Shown here: one piece after another, positions 27,188 through 36,116 of the stretch
Layout: each line of letters starts with the position of its first letter
Numbering within the stretch: position 1 is the stretch's first letter
Assembly (NCBI RefSeq): GCF_009223885.1
Contig: NZ_CP045144.1
Coordinates: 1,860,001-1,924,000, forward strand
DNA: 64,000 nt
From: Ancylobacter sp. TS-1
GTDB lineage: Bacteria; Pseudomonadota; Alphaproteobacteria; Rhizobiales; Xanthobacteraceae
Direction: 5' to 3'
The notes under the pieces: generated by a model
The model's database searches: none
The model's input: only the letters and a program-made list of their open reading frames with translations
Told to the model about the DNA's origin: nothing
Made by a program: the position numbers and the translations under genes

Positions 27188-29227
27188 ATGATCGCCAATG
27201 CCGAGGCCCTCCTCAAACCCTTGACCCTCAAGGGCCTGACCATCCGCAACCGCGTGATGTCGACCTCGCACGCGCCGGGCTACGGCCGGGACGGCAAGCC
27301 GCAGGAGCGTTACCAGCTCTACCACATGGAAAAGGCCAAAGGCGGCATCGGGCTGACCATGTTCGGCGGCTCCTCCTCGGTCGCCATCGACAGCCCCGCC
27401 GCGCCGTGGAACCAGATCTCTGTCGCCGACGACAGCGTGATCCCCTATTTCCAGCAATTCGCCGAGCGGGTGCACGCCCATGGCGCGAAGCTGATGATCC
27501 AGCTCACCCATATGGGCCGGCGCACCAAATGGGACACCGAGAACTGGTTCCCCACCCTGTCCGCCTCCGTGCGCCGCGAGCCGGCCTCGCGCACCATCCC
27601 GCGCGCGATGGACAAAAACGACATTCGCCGCGTGGTGAAGGCCTTTGCCGAGGCGGCGCGCCGCTGCAAGGAAGGCGGGCTGGACGGCTGCGAGATTTCC
27701 GCCGCCCATGGCCACCTCGTCGACCAGTTCTGGTCGCCCTCCGTCAACCAGCGCACCGATGAATATGGCGGCAGCCTGGAGAACCGCATGCGCTTCGGCA
27801 GGGAGGTGCTGGAGGCGATGCACGAGGCCACCGGCGGCGACTACGTGATCGGCATGCGCATGTCGGGCGACGAGATGATAGCCGACGGCCTCTCCCATGA
27901 GGACTGCGTGGCCATCGCCTCGGAATATGCCAGGCGCGGCCTCGTCGACTTCCTCAACGTGATGGGCGGGCAGGCGCGGGACGAGATGTCCCATGCCGTC
28001 TCGCTGCCCAACATGTCCTTTCCCGTCGCGCCCTTCCTCTATCTGCCGAGCGCCATCAAGCGCGAGGTCGACGTGCCGATCTTCCACGCCCAGCGCGTGA
28101 CGGATCTGGCCACCGGCGCCCGCGCCGTGGCGGAGGGCCATGTCGACATGATCGCCATGACCCGCGCCCACATCGCCGACCCGCACCTCGTGAAGAAGCT
28201 GATGGAGGGCCGCGACGACGACATCCGCCAGTGCGTCGGCGCCGGCTACTGCATCGACCGCATCTATGTCGGCGGCGACGCGCTGTGCCTGCAGAATGCC
28301 GCGACGGGGCGCGAGGCGACCATGCCGCACGTCATCCCGAAGGCGGACGTCGTGCGCAAGGTGGTGGTGATCGGCGCCGGCCCGGCCGGGCTGGAAGCCG
28401 CCCGCGTCTCCGCCGAGCGGGGCCACTCCGTGGTGCTGTTCGAGAAGGAGCCCGTCGTCGGCGGCCAGATCAACATCGCGGCCAAGGCGACATGGCGCGA
28501 GGCGCTGTCGGGCATTCCGCGCTGGCTCTACGGGCAGGTCTCGAAGAAGGGCGTCGATATCCGCCTCGGCCGCGCGGCGACCGAGGAAGACGTCCGCGCC
28601 GAGAATCCCGACGTGGTGATCGTCGCCACCGGCGGCCTGCCCAACCCCGGCCATGTGGCCGGCCACGAGCACACCGTCTCCACCTGGGACATCCTCACCG
28701 GCAAGGTGGAGCCCACCGGCTCGGTGCTGCTCTATGACGAGATCGGCGGACACAACGCCGCCTCCACCGCCGAATTCCTGGCGAAGAAGGGCTGCCTCGT
28801 CGAGCTGGTGACGCACGACCTCCAGATCGCGCAGGAAGTCGGCACCACCAACAAGCCGGTGCATCTGCGCGAGCTGTACAAGCTCGGCGTGGTGATGACG
28901 CCCAATACCGAGCTGTTCGAGATCTATCCCGAGGGCAACCGGCTGGTCGCCGCCCTGCGCAACACCATGACCGACGCCGAGGAGGAGCGGGTGATCGACC
29001 GCGTGGTGGTCGACCATGGCACGCTCCCCGTTGACGGGCTGTTCGAGGCGCTGCGCGGGGCCTCCGTCAATGACGGCGAGACCGACCTCGACGCCCTCGT
29101 CGCCGGAGCGCCGCAGCGCTGGTCCGGCCAGCCCGGCTTCGCGCTCTACCGCGTCGGCGACGCCTGGACCGGCCGCAACATCCACGCCGCGCTCTACGAC
29201 TCGCTGCGTCTGTGCAAGGATTTGTGA
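27188..29227 (+). CDS. dgcA: Dimethylglycine demethylase subunit DgcA (OYE-type FMN/FAD oxidoreductase)
   Basis: 679 residues: an N-terminal FMN-binding TIM barrel of the old-yellow-enzyme/2,4-dienoyl-CoA-reductase type (about 1-370; L-T-H-M-G-R-R, S-A-A-H-G-H-L, D-E-Y-G-G-S-L-E-N-R), and a C-terminal FAD/NAD domain (G-A-G-P-A-G at 396-401). With DgcB and the ETF pair it converts dimethylglycine to sarcosine; the closely related N-methylproline demethylase is the alternative. The iron-sulfur segment has Cys349, Cys355 and Cys367, but the position equivalent to the second cysteine of C-x2-C-x3-C-x11-C is Ala352. The ATG at 27188 has GGAG 13 bases upstream. Confidence 0.88.
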   Translation: MIANAEALLKPLTLKGLTIRNRVMSTSHAPGYGRDGKPQERYQLYHMEKAKGGIGLTMFGGSSSVAIDSPAAPWNQISVADDSVIPYFQQFAERVHAHGAKLMIQLTHMGRRTKWDTENWFPTLSASVRREPASRTIPRAMDKNDIRRVVKAFAEAARRCKEGGLDGCEISAAHGHLVDQFWSPSVNQRTDEYGGSLENRMRFGREVLEAMHEATGGDYVIGMRMSGDEMIADGLSHEDCVAIASEYARRGLVDFLNVMGGQARDEMSHAVSLPNMSFPVAPFLYLPSAIKREVDVPIFHAQRVTDLATGARAVAEGHVDMIAMTRAHIADPHLVKKLMEGRDDDIRQCVGAGYCIDRIYVGGDALCLQNAATGREATMPHVIPKADVVRKVVVIGAGPAGLEAARVSAERGHSVVLFEKEPVVGGQINIAAKATWREALSGIPRWLYGQVSKKGVDIRLGRAATEEDVRAENPDVVIVATGGLPNPGHVAGHEHTVSTWDILTGKVEPTGSVLLYDEIGGHNAASTAEFLAKKGCLVELVTHDLQIAQEVGTTNKPVHLRELYKLGVVMTPNTELFEIYPEGNRLVAALRNTMTDAEEERVIDRVVVDHGTLPVDGLFEALRGASVNDGETDLDALVAGAPQRWSGQPGFALYRVGDAWTGRNIHAALYDSLRLCKDL

Positions 29228-29270
29228 GGGGGCCATGGGCGCCTCGCACCATTTTATCCGCCTCAAACGC

Positions 29271-29366
29271 CGTCATCCCGGACGGCCGGCAGGCCGATCC
29301 GGGATCGTCCGCGTAATCGGCGAGCGATCCCGGCTCGACGCCCTGCGGGCCTCGTCCGGGATGACG
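29271..29366. repeat. Type A repeat, copy 4
   Basis: CGTCATCCCGGACGGCCGG at the left and GTCCGGGATGACGG at the right. It occupies the first part of the 344-bp dgcA-dgcB gap. Confidence 0.88.
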
Positions 29367-29403
29367 GAAAGTGCCTGCCGTCCGGCCGTCTCGCCCGGGA
29401 AGC

Positions 29404-29542
29404 CCCCTCACCCTACCCTCTCCCCCACGGGGAGAGGGTTTTGGCACCCCTGCGCCCAATCCTTACCTCGCCACGCCTCACCCGCCTGCTTTCTCACCTC
29501 TCCCCGCCGGGGAGAGGTCGGCCCGCAGGGCCGGGTGAGGGG
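29404..29542. repeat. Type B repeat, copy 3
   Basis: CCCTCACCCTACCCTCTCCC on the left is answered by GGGGAGAGG hairpins and GGGTGAGGGG on the right. With the type A copy it accounts for nearly all of the dgcA-dgcB gap; only about 30 bases before dgcB remain, without a clear ribosome site. Confidence 0.85.
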
Positions 29543-29571
29543 AACCGCCACCCCGAGCGCCGGGCGCGGCC

Positions 29572-31497
29572 ATGACTGATACCGCGCTCGCCCTCGCGCT
29601 CGTCGTCCTCGCCATCGGGCTCGTCGCCGGCGCGCTCGCGGTGCGGCGCGCGCTTCTGTGGCGCGTCGGACAGGCCGCGACGGTCGACTGGGTGGCCGGC
29701 CTGCTCGCCTTGCCGAAGCGCTACCTCGTCGACGTCCATCACGTGGTCGGGCGCGACCCCTATGCGGCGCGGATGCACGCGCTCGCCGCCGGCGGGCTGC
29801 TGGCCGGCTCCGCGCTGGCGCTGCTCGGGCTGATCCCCGTTCTCGGCGATGCCAGGCTCTACTGGTGGGTCGTCGCGCTCGCCTTCGCGGCGGCACTGGC
29901 CGGCGGCTTCATGGTCGGCCGGCGGCGCCTTCCGGTGAAGCCGGCGCGCCTGTCGGGCGGGCGGTTCCAGTTGCTGCCCTTCTTGCTGGCCGCCTATGCC
30001 GCCGGCGGCTTCCTCGTCGCGCTGGACGCCTCCCTCGGCGGCGCGCTGCGCCCGCTCGGCTGGATCGGCCTCGCGCTGGCGGCGGCGGGCGGGCTCGGCC
30101 TCGCGCGGCAAATCGATCGCGGGCCGATGCGCCACGCCTTCGCCGGCGCCGCCCATCTCGTCGCCCATCCCCGCCCCGGCCGCTTCGAGGGCAAGCCCGC
30201 CACCGCCCTCGCCCCGCTCGATCTCGACGCCCCGCGCCTCGGCGTGGCGACGCCGGCCGACTTCGCCTTCAACCGGCTGATCGGCTTCGACGCCTGCATC
30301 CAGTGCGGGCGCTGCGAAACCGCCTGCCCGGCCTTCGCCGCCGGCCAGCCGCTGAACCCCAAGCGGCTGATCCAGGACCTTGCCGCCGCGATCCAGCCCG
30401 GCGCCACCAACGGGACTTACGCCGGCAGCCCCTACCCGAACGCCCGCCCGGTCGCCGGGGTCGGCGGGCCGGGCCTGCCCATCGTCGGCATCGGGGCGAT
30501 GATCCACCCGGACACGCTGTGGTCCTGCACCACCTGCCGCGCCTGCGTCGAGGAATGCCCGATGATGATCGAGCATGTCGACGCCATCCTTGATCTGCGC
30601 CGCTTCCAGACGCTGGAGCTGGGCGCGCTCCCGGTGAAGGCCTCGCCGCCGCTGATGGAGCTGCGCTATGCCGACGAACCGGGCGGGCGCCCGCTGGCCG
30701 CCCGCACCGATTTCGCCGCCGGCCTCACCCTGCCGGTGATGGCGGCCAAGGGCCGGGCGGAGGTGCTGCTGTGGCTTGGCGAAGGCGCCTATGAACTTCG
30801 CTACGGGCGCACGCTGCGCGCCCTCGTCACTTTGCTCCAAAGGGCCGGCGTCGACTTCGCCGTGCTCGGGCCGGAGGAGCGCGACTGCGGCGACCTTGCC
30901 CGCCGGCTCGGCGACGAGGCGACCTTCCAGCGGCTCGCGACCGAGAACATCGCCACCCTGTCGCGCTATTCCTTCGCGCGCATCGTCACCGCCGACCCGC
31001 ACGCGCTGCACGCCCTGCGCAACGAGTACCGCGCCTTTGGCGGCGATTACGAGGTCGTCCACCACAGCGCCTTCCTCGACGATCTGGTGGCGCAGGGGCG
31101 CCTCGCCGTCGGCGGGCTGAACGGCGCGCGCGTGACCTATCACGACCCCTGCTATCTCGGCCGCTACAATGGCGAAGTCGACGCCCCCCGCCGCCTGCTC
31201 GACCGGCTGGGGCTGGAGCGGCTCGAGATGGAGCGCTCGGGCCGGCGCTCCATGTGCTGCGGCGGCGGCGGCGGCGCGCCGGTCTCCGACATCGAGGGCG
31301 AGCGCCGCATCCCCGATATCCGCATGGGCCAGGCGGGCGCGACCGGCGCGGCCATCGTGGCGGTCGCCTGCCCGCAATGCTCGGCCATGCTGGAGGGCGT
31401 CACCGGCGAGCGGCCCGACGTCGCCGACATCGCCGAACTGGTGCTGAGGGCGGTCGAGGCCGCCCCCGCCACGCCCCGCGCGGAGACGCTCGCATGA
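29572..31497 (+). CDS. dgcB: Dimethylglycine demethylase subunit DgcB (membrane iron-sulfur protein)
   Basis: 641 residues. Four or five transmembrane helices (about 1-185) precede two 4Fe-4S clusters in CIQCGRCETACP and CTTCRACVEECP, then two cysteine-rich CCG-type domains of the heterodisulfide-reductase D class (H-D-P-C-Y-L-G-R-Y-N and S-M-C-C-G-G-G-G). It should carry electrons from DgcA or the ETF to the quinone pool at the inner membrane. Its stop overlaps the ETF alpha start (ATGA). Confidence 0.88.
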   Translation: MTDTALALALVVLAIGLVAGALAVRRALLWRVGQAATVDWVAGLLALPKRYLVDVHHVVGRDPYAARMHALAAGGLLAGSALALLGLIPVLGDARLYWWVVALAFAAALAGGFMVGRRRLPVKPARLSGGRFQLLPFLLAAYAAGGFLVALDASLGGALRPLGWIGLALAAAGGLGLARQIDRGPMRHAFAGAAHLVAHPRPGRFEGKPATALAPLDLDAPRLGVATPADFAFNRLIGFDACIQCGRCETACPAFAAGQPLNPKRLIQDLAAAIQPGATNGTYAGSPYPNARPVAGVGGPGLPIVGIGAMIHPDTLWSCTTCRACVEECPMMIEHVDAILDLRRFQTLELGALPVKASPPLMELRYADEPGGRPLAARTDFAAGLTLPVMAAKGRAEVLLWLGEGAYELRYGRTLRALVTLLQRAGVDFAVLGPEERDCGDLARRLGDEATFQRLATENIATLSRYSFARIVTADPHALHALRNEYRAFGGDYEVVHHSAFLDDLVAQGRLAVGGLNGARVTYHDPCYLGRYNGEVDAPRRLLDRLGLERLEMERSGRRSMCCGGGGGAPVSDIEGERRIPDIRMGQAGATGAAIVAVACPQCSAMLEGVTGERPDVADIAELVLRAVEAAPATPRAETLA

Positions 31498-32711
31498 ACA
31501 GGCCGCGCAAGGATCCCCGCGCCGCGCGCGCCGCTCATCGCGTGACCGGCGGCGCCCGCCCGCGCTTCGATCTCGCGCGCGTGCCCGATGCCGCGCCCGA
31601 GGACGCCCTTTCCGCCTCCGGCCGGCCGCGCCGCGACCCGCGCGCGCAGGAACGCGTCGCCCTGGTGCCCGGCACGCTGCGCCGCCGGCTGGACCGTGCC
31701 CAGCGCGCGCCGGCCGCCTCGGCGGCGCCGCCCGCCCTCGCCGCACCGGCGGACGCCGCGCCGCGGCTGCGGGTGATCGCGCAGCCGGCCTATCTCGTCG
31801 CCTTGGTGCCGGACGCGCCGGGCGGGCGCCTCACCCCGCATGACCGCCAGCTTTTCGGCGCCGCGCGCCTTCTCGCCGACGCCGACGGCGGCGCGGTGCT
31901 GGCCCTCGTCGACCTCGCCACCGACGAGCTTGCCGGCGCCGGCGCCGACCGCGTGCTGACCCTGCCAGTCGCCGGCTACGACCCCGAGGCGAAGGCGCTG
32001 GCGCTCGATGCCGTGCGCGCCGCGCTCGATCTGCGCCATATGCTGTTTGCCGAGAGCGCGGAGGGCGGCGACCTTGCCCGCCGCCTCGCCGCCCTGTCGG
32101 GCGAAGAACTGTTCGCCGGAGCCGAAAGCCTGTCGCCGAAGGCCGTCACCCGCCCCGCTCATGGCCGTCGGACCGAGCAGCGCGGCGCCCCGCCGCGCCT
32201 TGTCAGCCTCGCCGCCGATGCCGTCGCGCCGCATGCCGGCACGGTGCACGAGGCGCTGCCGGTCGCGTTCGCCTTTCCCGAGCCGGCCGGCGGCGCCATC
32301 CTCGCCGCCGAATTCATTCCGGCCGACCCGGCGCGCGTGTCGCTGGCGGAGGCCGATTTCGTCGTCTCGGCCGGCAATGGCGTCACCGATTTCGACGCCT
32401 TCCGCGCGCTGGTGGCCGCGCTCGGCGCGACGCCGGGCGCCAGCCGCATGGTGTGCGATGCCGGGCTGATGCCGCGCGCGGCGCAGGTCGGCGCCTCCGG
32501 CACGGTGCTCGACGCGCGCTGCTATTTCGCCCTCGGCATCGCCGGCGCGCCGCAGCACCTGCAAGGCGTTGCCAAATGCGAGCATGTGGTGGCGGTGAAC
32601 ACCGATCTGCACGCGGCGATGATCGAGCGCGCCGGCCTCGCCATCGTCGCCGACGCGCAGAAGGTGATGCCGGCGCTCATAGGGCTGCTCGCGGAGGAGG
32701 CCGGCTCATGA
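31494..32711 (+). CDS. Electron transfer flavoprotein alpha-type subunit of the dgc operon
   Basis: 405 residues. The C-terminal half (about 245-400) is the ETF-alpha FAD domain: V-S-A-G-N-G-V-T-D-F, G-A-T-P-G-A-S-R, G-A-S-G-T-V-L-D-A-R-C-Y-F-A-L-G-I-A-G-A and V-A-V-N-T-D. The first 90 residues are an unusual Arg/Pro/Ala-rich extension before the ETF fold begins (A-Y-L-V-A-L-V-P). It is translated from an ATG overlapping the dgcB stop and itself overlaps the beta subunit by ATGA, so the three are coupled. It presumably accepts electrons from DgcA and hands them to DgcB. Confidence 0.88.
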   Translation: MNRPRKDPRAARAAHRVTGGARPRFDLARVPDAAPEDALSASGRPRRDPRAQERVALVPGTLRRRLDRAQRAPAASAAPPALAAPADAAPRLRVIAQPAYLVALVPDAPGGRLTPHDRQLFGAARLLADADGGAVLALVDLATDELAGAGADRVLTLPVAGYDPEAKALALDAVRAALDLRHMLFAESAEGGDLARRLAALSGEELFAGAESLSPKAVTRPAHGRRTEQRGAPPRLVSLAADAVAPHAGTVHEALPVAFAFPEPAGGAILAAEFIPADPARVSLAEADFVVSAGNGVTDFDAFRALVAALGATPGASRMVCDAGLMPRAAQVGASGTVLDARCYFALGIAGAPQHLQGVAKCEHVVAVNTDLHAAMIERAGLAIVADAQKVMPALIGLLAEEAGS

Positions 32712-33475
32712 GGATCGCCGTGCTGCTCTCCGCCGGCCGCCATGCCGTTTCCGGCCGCCCCGCGCCAGTGCCGGTCGAGGTGCAGGCCATCGGGCTCGCC
32801 GCCGGGCTCGACGGGGCGGAACTGTCCGGCCTGCATGCCGGGCCGGACATCGGCCCGCTCCGCGATGTGCTCGGCCACGGCCTGCCGCGCCTCGTCCATC
32901 TCACAATTCCGGACGGCGACGACCCGCTGCCGAGCCTTGCGGCGGCGCTGCGCGAGGGTGCCTTCGATCTCGTCCTCGCCGGCCGCACCTCGCAGGGCGG
33001 CGAGGATACCGGCCTGCTGCCCTATGCGCTGGCCCGCGCGCTCGGCCTGCCCATCATCGCCGATGCCGCCGCGCTGGCGCCGGGCGAGGCGCCCGGCACG
33101 CTGGCGGTGGAGCAGGCGCTGCCGCGCGGCGCCCGACGCCGGCTGCTCGTGCGCCTGCCGGTGCTCGTCACCGTGCATCCGGCCGCGCCCGCCCCCCGCC
33201 CCTTCGCCTTCGCGTCGGCCCGGCGCGGCCTCATCGAGACGCGGCCCGGCCTTGCCGCCCCGCGCGCGGCGGCCTCGCTGGAGGAACGCCCCTATCGCCC
33301 GCGCCCGAAGCTGATCGCCAAGGCGGCGGCCGGTGCCTCGGCGGCGGAGCGTCTGAAAGCGGCGACCGAGGCGGCGAGCGGCGGCGGCCGGCTGCTGGTC
33401 GATCCTCCGCCCGAGGAGGCCGCCCGCGAAATCCTTGGCTTTCTGCGCGACATCGGGGTCGTGGCCCGGCGCTGA
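32708..33475 (+). CDS. Electron transfer flavoprotein beta-type subunit of the dgc operon
   Basis: 255 residues, ETF-beta fold with V-L-L-S-A-G-R near the start and the region D-L-V-L-A-G-R-T-S-Q-G-G-E-D-T-G-L-L-P-Y-A-L-A in the nucleotide-binding part. Sequence outside these motifs is divergent from housekeeping EtfB, as is usual for dgc-linked ETFs. It is the last gene of dgcA-dgcB-etfA-etfB and overlaps the alpha subunit start to stop. Confidence 0.85.
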   Translation: MRIAVLLSAGRHAVSGRPAPVPVEVQAIGLAAGLDGAELSGLHAGPDIGPLRDVLGHGLPRLVHLTIPDGDDPLPSLAAALREGAFDLVLAGRTSQGGEDTGLLPYALARALGLPIIADAAALAPGEAPGTLAVEQALPRGARRRLLVRLPVLVTVHPAAPAPRPFAFASARRGLIETRPGLAAPRAAASLEERPYRPRPKLIAKAAAGASAAERLKAATEAASGGGRLLVDPPPEEAAREILGFLRDIGVVARR

Positions 33476-33604
33476 GACGGGCGACAGCCAAGCCGGTTGA
33501 CGGCGCCGCCCCAAATGGCGGACATGGTGCCGAACCGGGCGCTGTCCCCGCGCCTTCATCCCCGGTACGACTGTGCCCGCGACACGAGTGAACCAGTTCC
33601 CGAT

Positions 33605-34423
33605 ATGATCGATTTCGGCGCCTTTCGCGAGCATGTGTGCGACGACTTCAAGCGGCGCCCGATCACCTACACCATCGCCCTCGCGGTGTTCGTCTCGGCG
33701 TTCTTCTACCTGTGCGCCGGCATCGACCGCGCCTTCGCGGGCCTGTTCTATGTCGAGGGGGAAGGCTTCCCGGCGGCGCGCATCGCCAAGCTGCAGGATT
33801 TCCGCGACCTCGCCTCGCAGGTGACGCTGACCTTCCCGGTGCTGCTGCTGCTGGGCCTCGTTCTGAAGGTCGCCTTCCCCGACAAACCCTGCCTCGTGCC
33901 GCCGCGCATGTCGCTCTATTTCATCACCCTGTTCCTGCTGGGGCCGGGGCTGCTGGTAAACGGCATCTTGAAGGTGTTCTGGGGCCGTCCGCGCCCGATC
34001 AACATCGAGGCGTTCGGCGGCGCCTGGCCGTTCCAGGAAGCCTGGGTCATCGGCAGCCAGTGGTCGAACCGTTCCTTCACCTCCGGCGAGGCGGCGACCG
34101 TCGCCTGCCTGCTGCCGCTGGTGCTGTTCGTGCCGCGCGAATGGCGGGTGCAGATCGGCGTCGTCACCGGGCTGTTCGTCGCCGCCGTCTCGCTGAACCG
34201 CATGGCCTTCGGCGCGCATTTCCTCTCCGACGTGACGATTTCGATCGTCCTCGTCCTCGTCCTCGCGGCGTTGCTCTACCGGCTGATGTTCGTCACCCGC
34301 GCCGACCTGTTCTCCGACGCGGCGCTGGATGTCCGGCTGACCCGCATCGGCGAGGCGCTGGCCCGCATCGGGCCGGAACTGCGCCGGCGCATCGCCGCGC
34401 GCTTCTCCGCCCCGGCGAACTGA
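33605..34423 (+). CDS. PAP2-family phosphatase, integral membrane
   Basis: 272 residues with about six helices. The three phosphatase motifs are seen: K-V-F-W-G-R-P-R-P (KxxxxxxRP), the central S-F-T-S-G-E (normally PSGH; here the histidine is replaced by glutamate), and N-R-M-A-F-G-A-H-F-L-S-D (SRxxxxxHxxxD type, here NR). Members dephosphorylate lipids such as undecaprenyl pyrophosphate or phosphatidic acid. Two motif substitutions leave the activity in doubt. The start is uncertain: ATG 33605 has no clear ribosome site, and the frame stays open upstream. It converges on betA. Confidence 0.75.
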   Translation: MIDFGAFREHVCDDFKRRPITYTIALAVFVSAFFYLCAGIDRAFAGLFYVEGEGFPAARIAKLQDFRDLASQVTLTFPVLLLLGLVLKVAFPDKPCLVPPRMSLYFITLFLLGPGLLVNGILKVFWGRPRPINIEAFGGAWPFQEAWVIGSQWSNRSFTSGEAATVACLLPLVLFVPREWRVQIGVVTGLFVAAVSLNRMAFGAHFLSDVTISIVLVLVLAALLYRLMFVTRADLFSDAALDVRLTRIGEALARIGPELRRRIAARFSAPAN

Positions 34424-34445
34424 CCCTCGCCCGGCACGGCGGGCG

Positions 34446-36116
34446 TCACCGCTGCGCGTGCTGCCAGTCCGGCGCGGTGTAATAGGGCGCGTTGGACGGC
34501 GCCAGCAGCGGCCGGCCGAGAATATGATCCGCCGCCTTCTCCGCCATCATGATGGTCGGCGCGTTGAGGTTGGCGTTGGTGATCGAGGGCATCGCCGAGG
34601 AGTCCACCACCCGCAGCCCCTCCACCCCGATCACCCGCATCTGCGGGTCGAGCACGGCGAGCGGGTCGGAGGGCGAGCCCATCCGGCAAGTGCAGGAGGG
34701 GTGATAGGCGCTCTCCACCTTCGCGCGCACGAAGGCGTCGATGGACGCGTCATCGGTGACGTCCGCGCCGGGCTGGATCTCGCGCCCGCGATAGGGCTCG
34801 AACGCCTTCTGCGCGAAGATCTCGCGGGTGAGCCGCACGCAGGCGCGGAACTCCACCATGTCGTCCTCATGCGAGAGATAGTTGAAGCGGATGCGCGGCG
34901 GCTCCATCGGGTCGGCCGAGGCGAGCCGCACCCACCCCCGGCTCTTGGAACGCATCGGCCCGACATGGGCCTGGAAGCCGTGCTCGCTCGCCAGCCCCTG
35001 CCCGTCATAGGTCACCGCCAGGGGGAGGAAATGATACTGGATGTCGGGCGAGGCGATGCCGGGCCGCGAGCGGATGAAGCCGCAGGCCTCGAAATGGTTG
35101 GTCGCTCCCAGCCCGTCCTTGGTCAGCAGCCAGCGCGCGCCGATCATGCCGCGGGCAAAGAGGCCCATCTGCGAATAGAGCGTGATCGGCTTGGTGCAGG
35201 CCTGCTGGAAGTAGAATTCGAGGTGGTCCTGCAAATTCTCACCCACGCCGGGGCGGTGGGCCACCACCTCGATGCCATGCGCGTGCAGTTCGTCGGCATT
35301 GCCGATGCCCGACAGCTTGAGAAGCTGCGGCGAGTTGATCGGCCCGCCCGACAGGATGACCTCGCGGCTGGCGCGCACGCTGTGCCGGCGCCCGTCGCGC
35401 GACCACACCACGCCGACCGCGCGGCGCCCCTCGAACAGCACGCGCTCGACGCGGGCATGGGTCTCGACCTTGAGATTCGCCCGCTTCATCGCCGGCTTCA
35501 GATAGGCGTTCGCGGCCGACCAGCGCACGCCGTCCTTCACCGTCATGTCCATCCGGCCGAAGCCTTCCTGGGCATAGCCGTTGACGTCCTCGCTGGCGGG
35601 ATAGCCGGCCTGCTGCGCCGCCTCGATGAAGGCGCGGTAGAGCGGGTTCTCCAGCTTACCGTAACGGGTGGCGAGCGGGCCGTCCGCGCCGCGATATTCG
35701 TCGCCGCCGTCACGGCGGCTTTCCGCCCGGCGGAAATAGGGCAGCACGTCGGAATAGGACCAGCCCTGCGCGCCCTCTTCCTCCCAGCGGTCGAAATCGG
35801 CCGGGGCGCCGCGCATGTAGACGAGGCCGTTGATGGAGGAGGAGCCGCCGAGCACCTTGCCGCGCGGGCAGTGCATGCGCCGCCCGCCGAGCCCCGGCTC
35901 GGGCTCGCTCTCATACATCCAGTTGTATTTCTTCATGTTCATCGGAATCGACAGCGCGCTCGGCATCTGGATGAACACCGAGCGGTCCGAGCCGCCATAT
36001 TCCAGCACGAGGACGCGGTTCTCCCCGTCCGCGCTCAGCCGGTCGGCCAGCACGCAGCCGGCCGAACCGGCGCCGACGACGATATAGTCGAAGCTGTCGG
36101 ACATGCCGTTACGCAT
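34446..36116 (-). CDS. betA: Choline dehydrogenase (GMC oxidoreductase)
   Basis: 556 residues. The FAD motif YIVVGAGSAGCVLADRLS is at the N-terminus, GMC signature 1 (G-K-V-L-G-G-S-S-S-I-N-G-L-V-Y) near 85 and signature 2 (S-G-G-P-I-N-S-P-Q-L-L-K-L-S-G-I-G) near 255; the active-site His/Asn region (Y-H-P-S-C-T-C-R-M-G and N-A-N-L-N-A-P-T) is intact. It oxidises choline to betaine aldehyde at the membrane and may take the second step too. The ATG at 36116 shares a base with the preceding stop (TGATG), coupling it to betI-betB; a second ATG at 36104 is possible. Confidence 0.93.
   Translation of the reverse strand: MRNGMSDSFDYIVVGAGSAGCVLADRLSADGENRVLVLEYGGSDRSVFIQMPSALSIPMNMKKYNWMYESEPEPGLGGRRMHCPRGKVLGGSSSINGLVYMRGAPADFDRWEEEGAQGWSYSDVLPYFRRAESRRDGGDEYRGADGPLATRYGKLENPLYRAFIEAAQQAGYPASEDVNGYAQEGFGRMDMTVKDGVRWSAANAYLKPAMKRANLKVETHARVERVLFEGRRAVGVVWSRDGRRHSVRASREVILSGGPINSPQLLKLSGIGNADELHAHGIEVVAHRPGVGENLQDHLEFYFQQACTKPITLYSQMGLFARGMIGARWLLTKDGLGATNHFEACGFIRSRPGIASPDIQYHFLPLAVTYDGQGLASEHGFQAHVGPMRSKSRGWVRLASADPMEPPRIRFNYLSHEDDMVEFRACVRLTREIFAQKAFEPYRGREIQPGADVTDDASIDAFVRAKVESAYHPSCTCRMGSPSDPLAVLDPQMRVIGVEGLRVVDSSAMPSITNANLNAPTIMMAEKAADHILGRPLLAPSNAPYYTAPDWQHAQR

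Noticed and set aside
27122..29266. A 714-codon open frame antisense to dgcA
   Set aside because: Same reason: it mirrors a well-supported gene and has shadow-frame composition.
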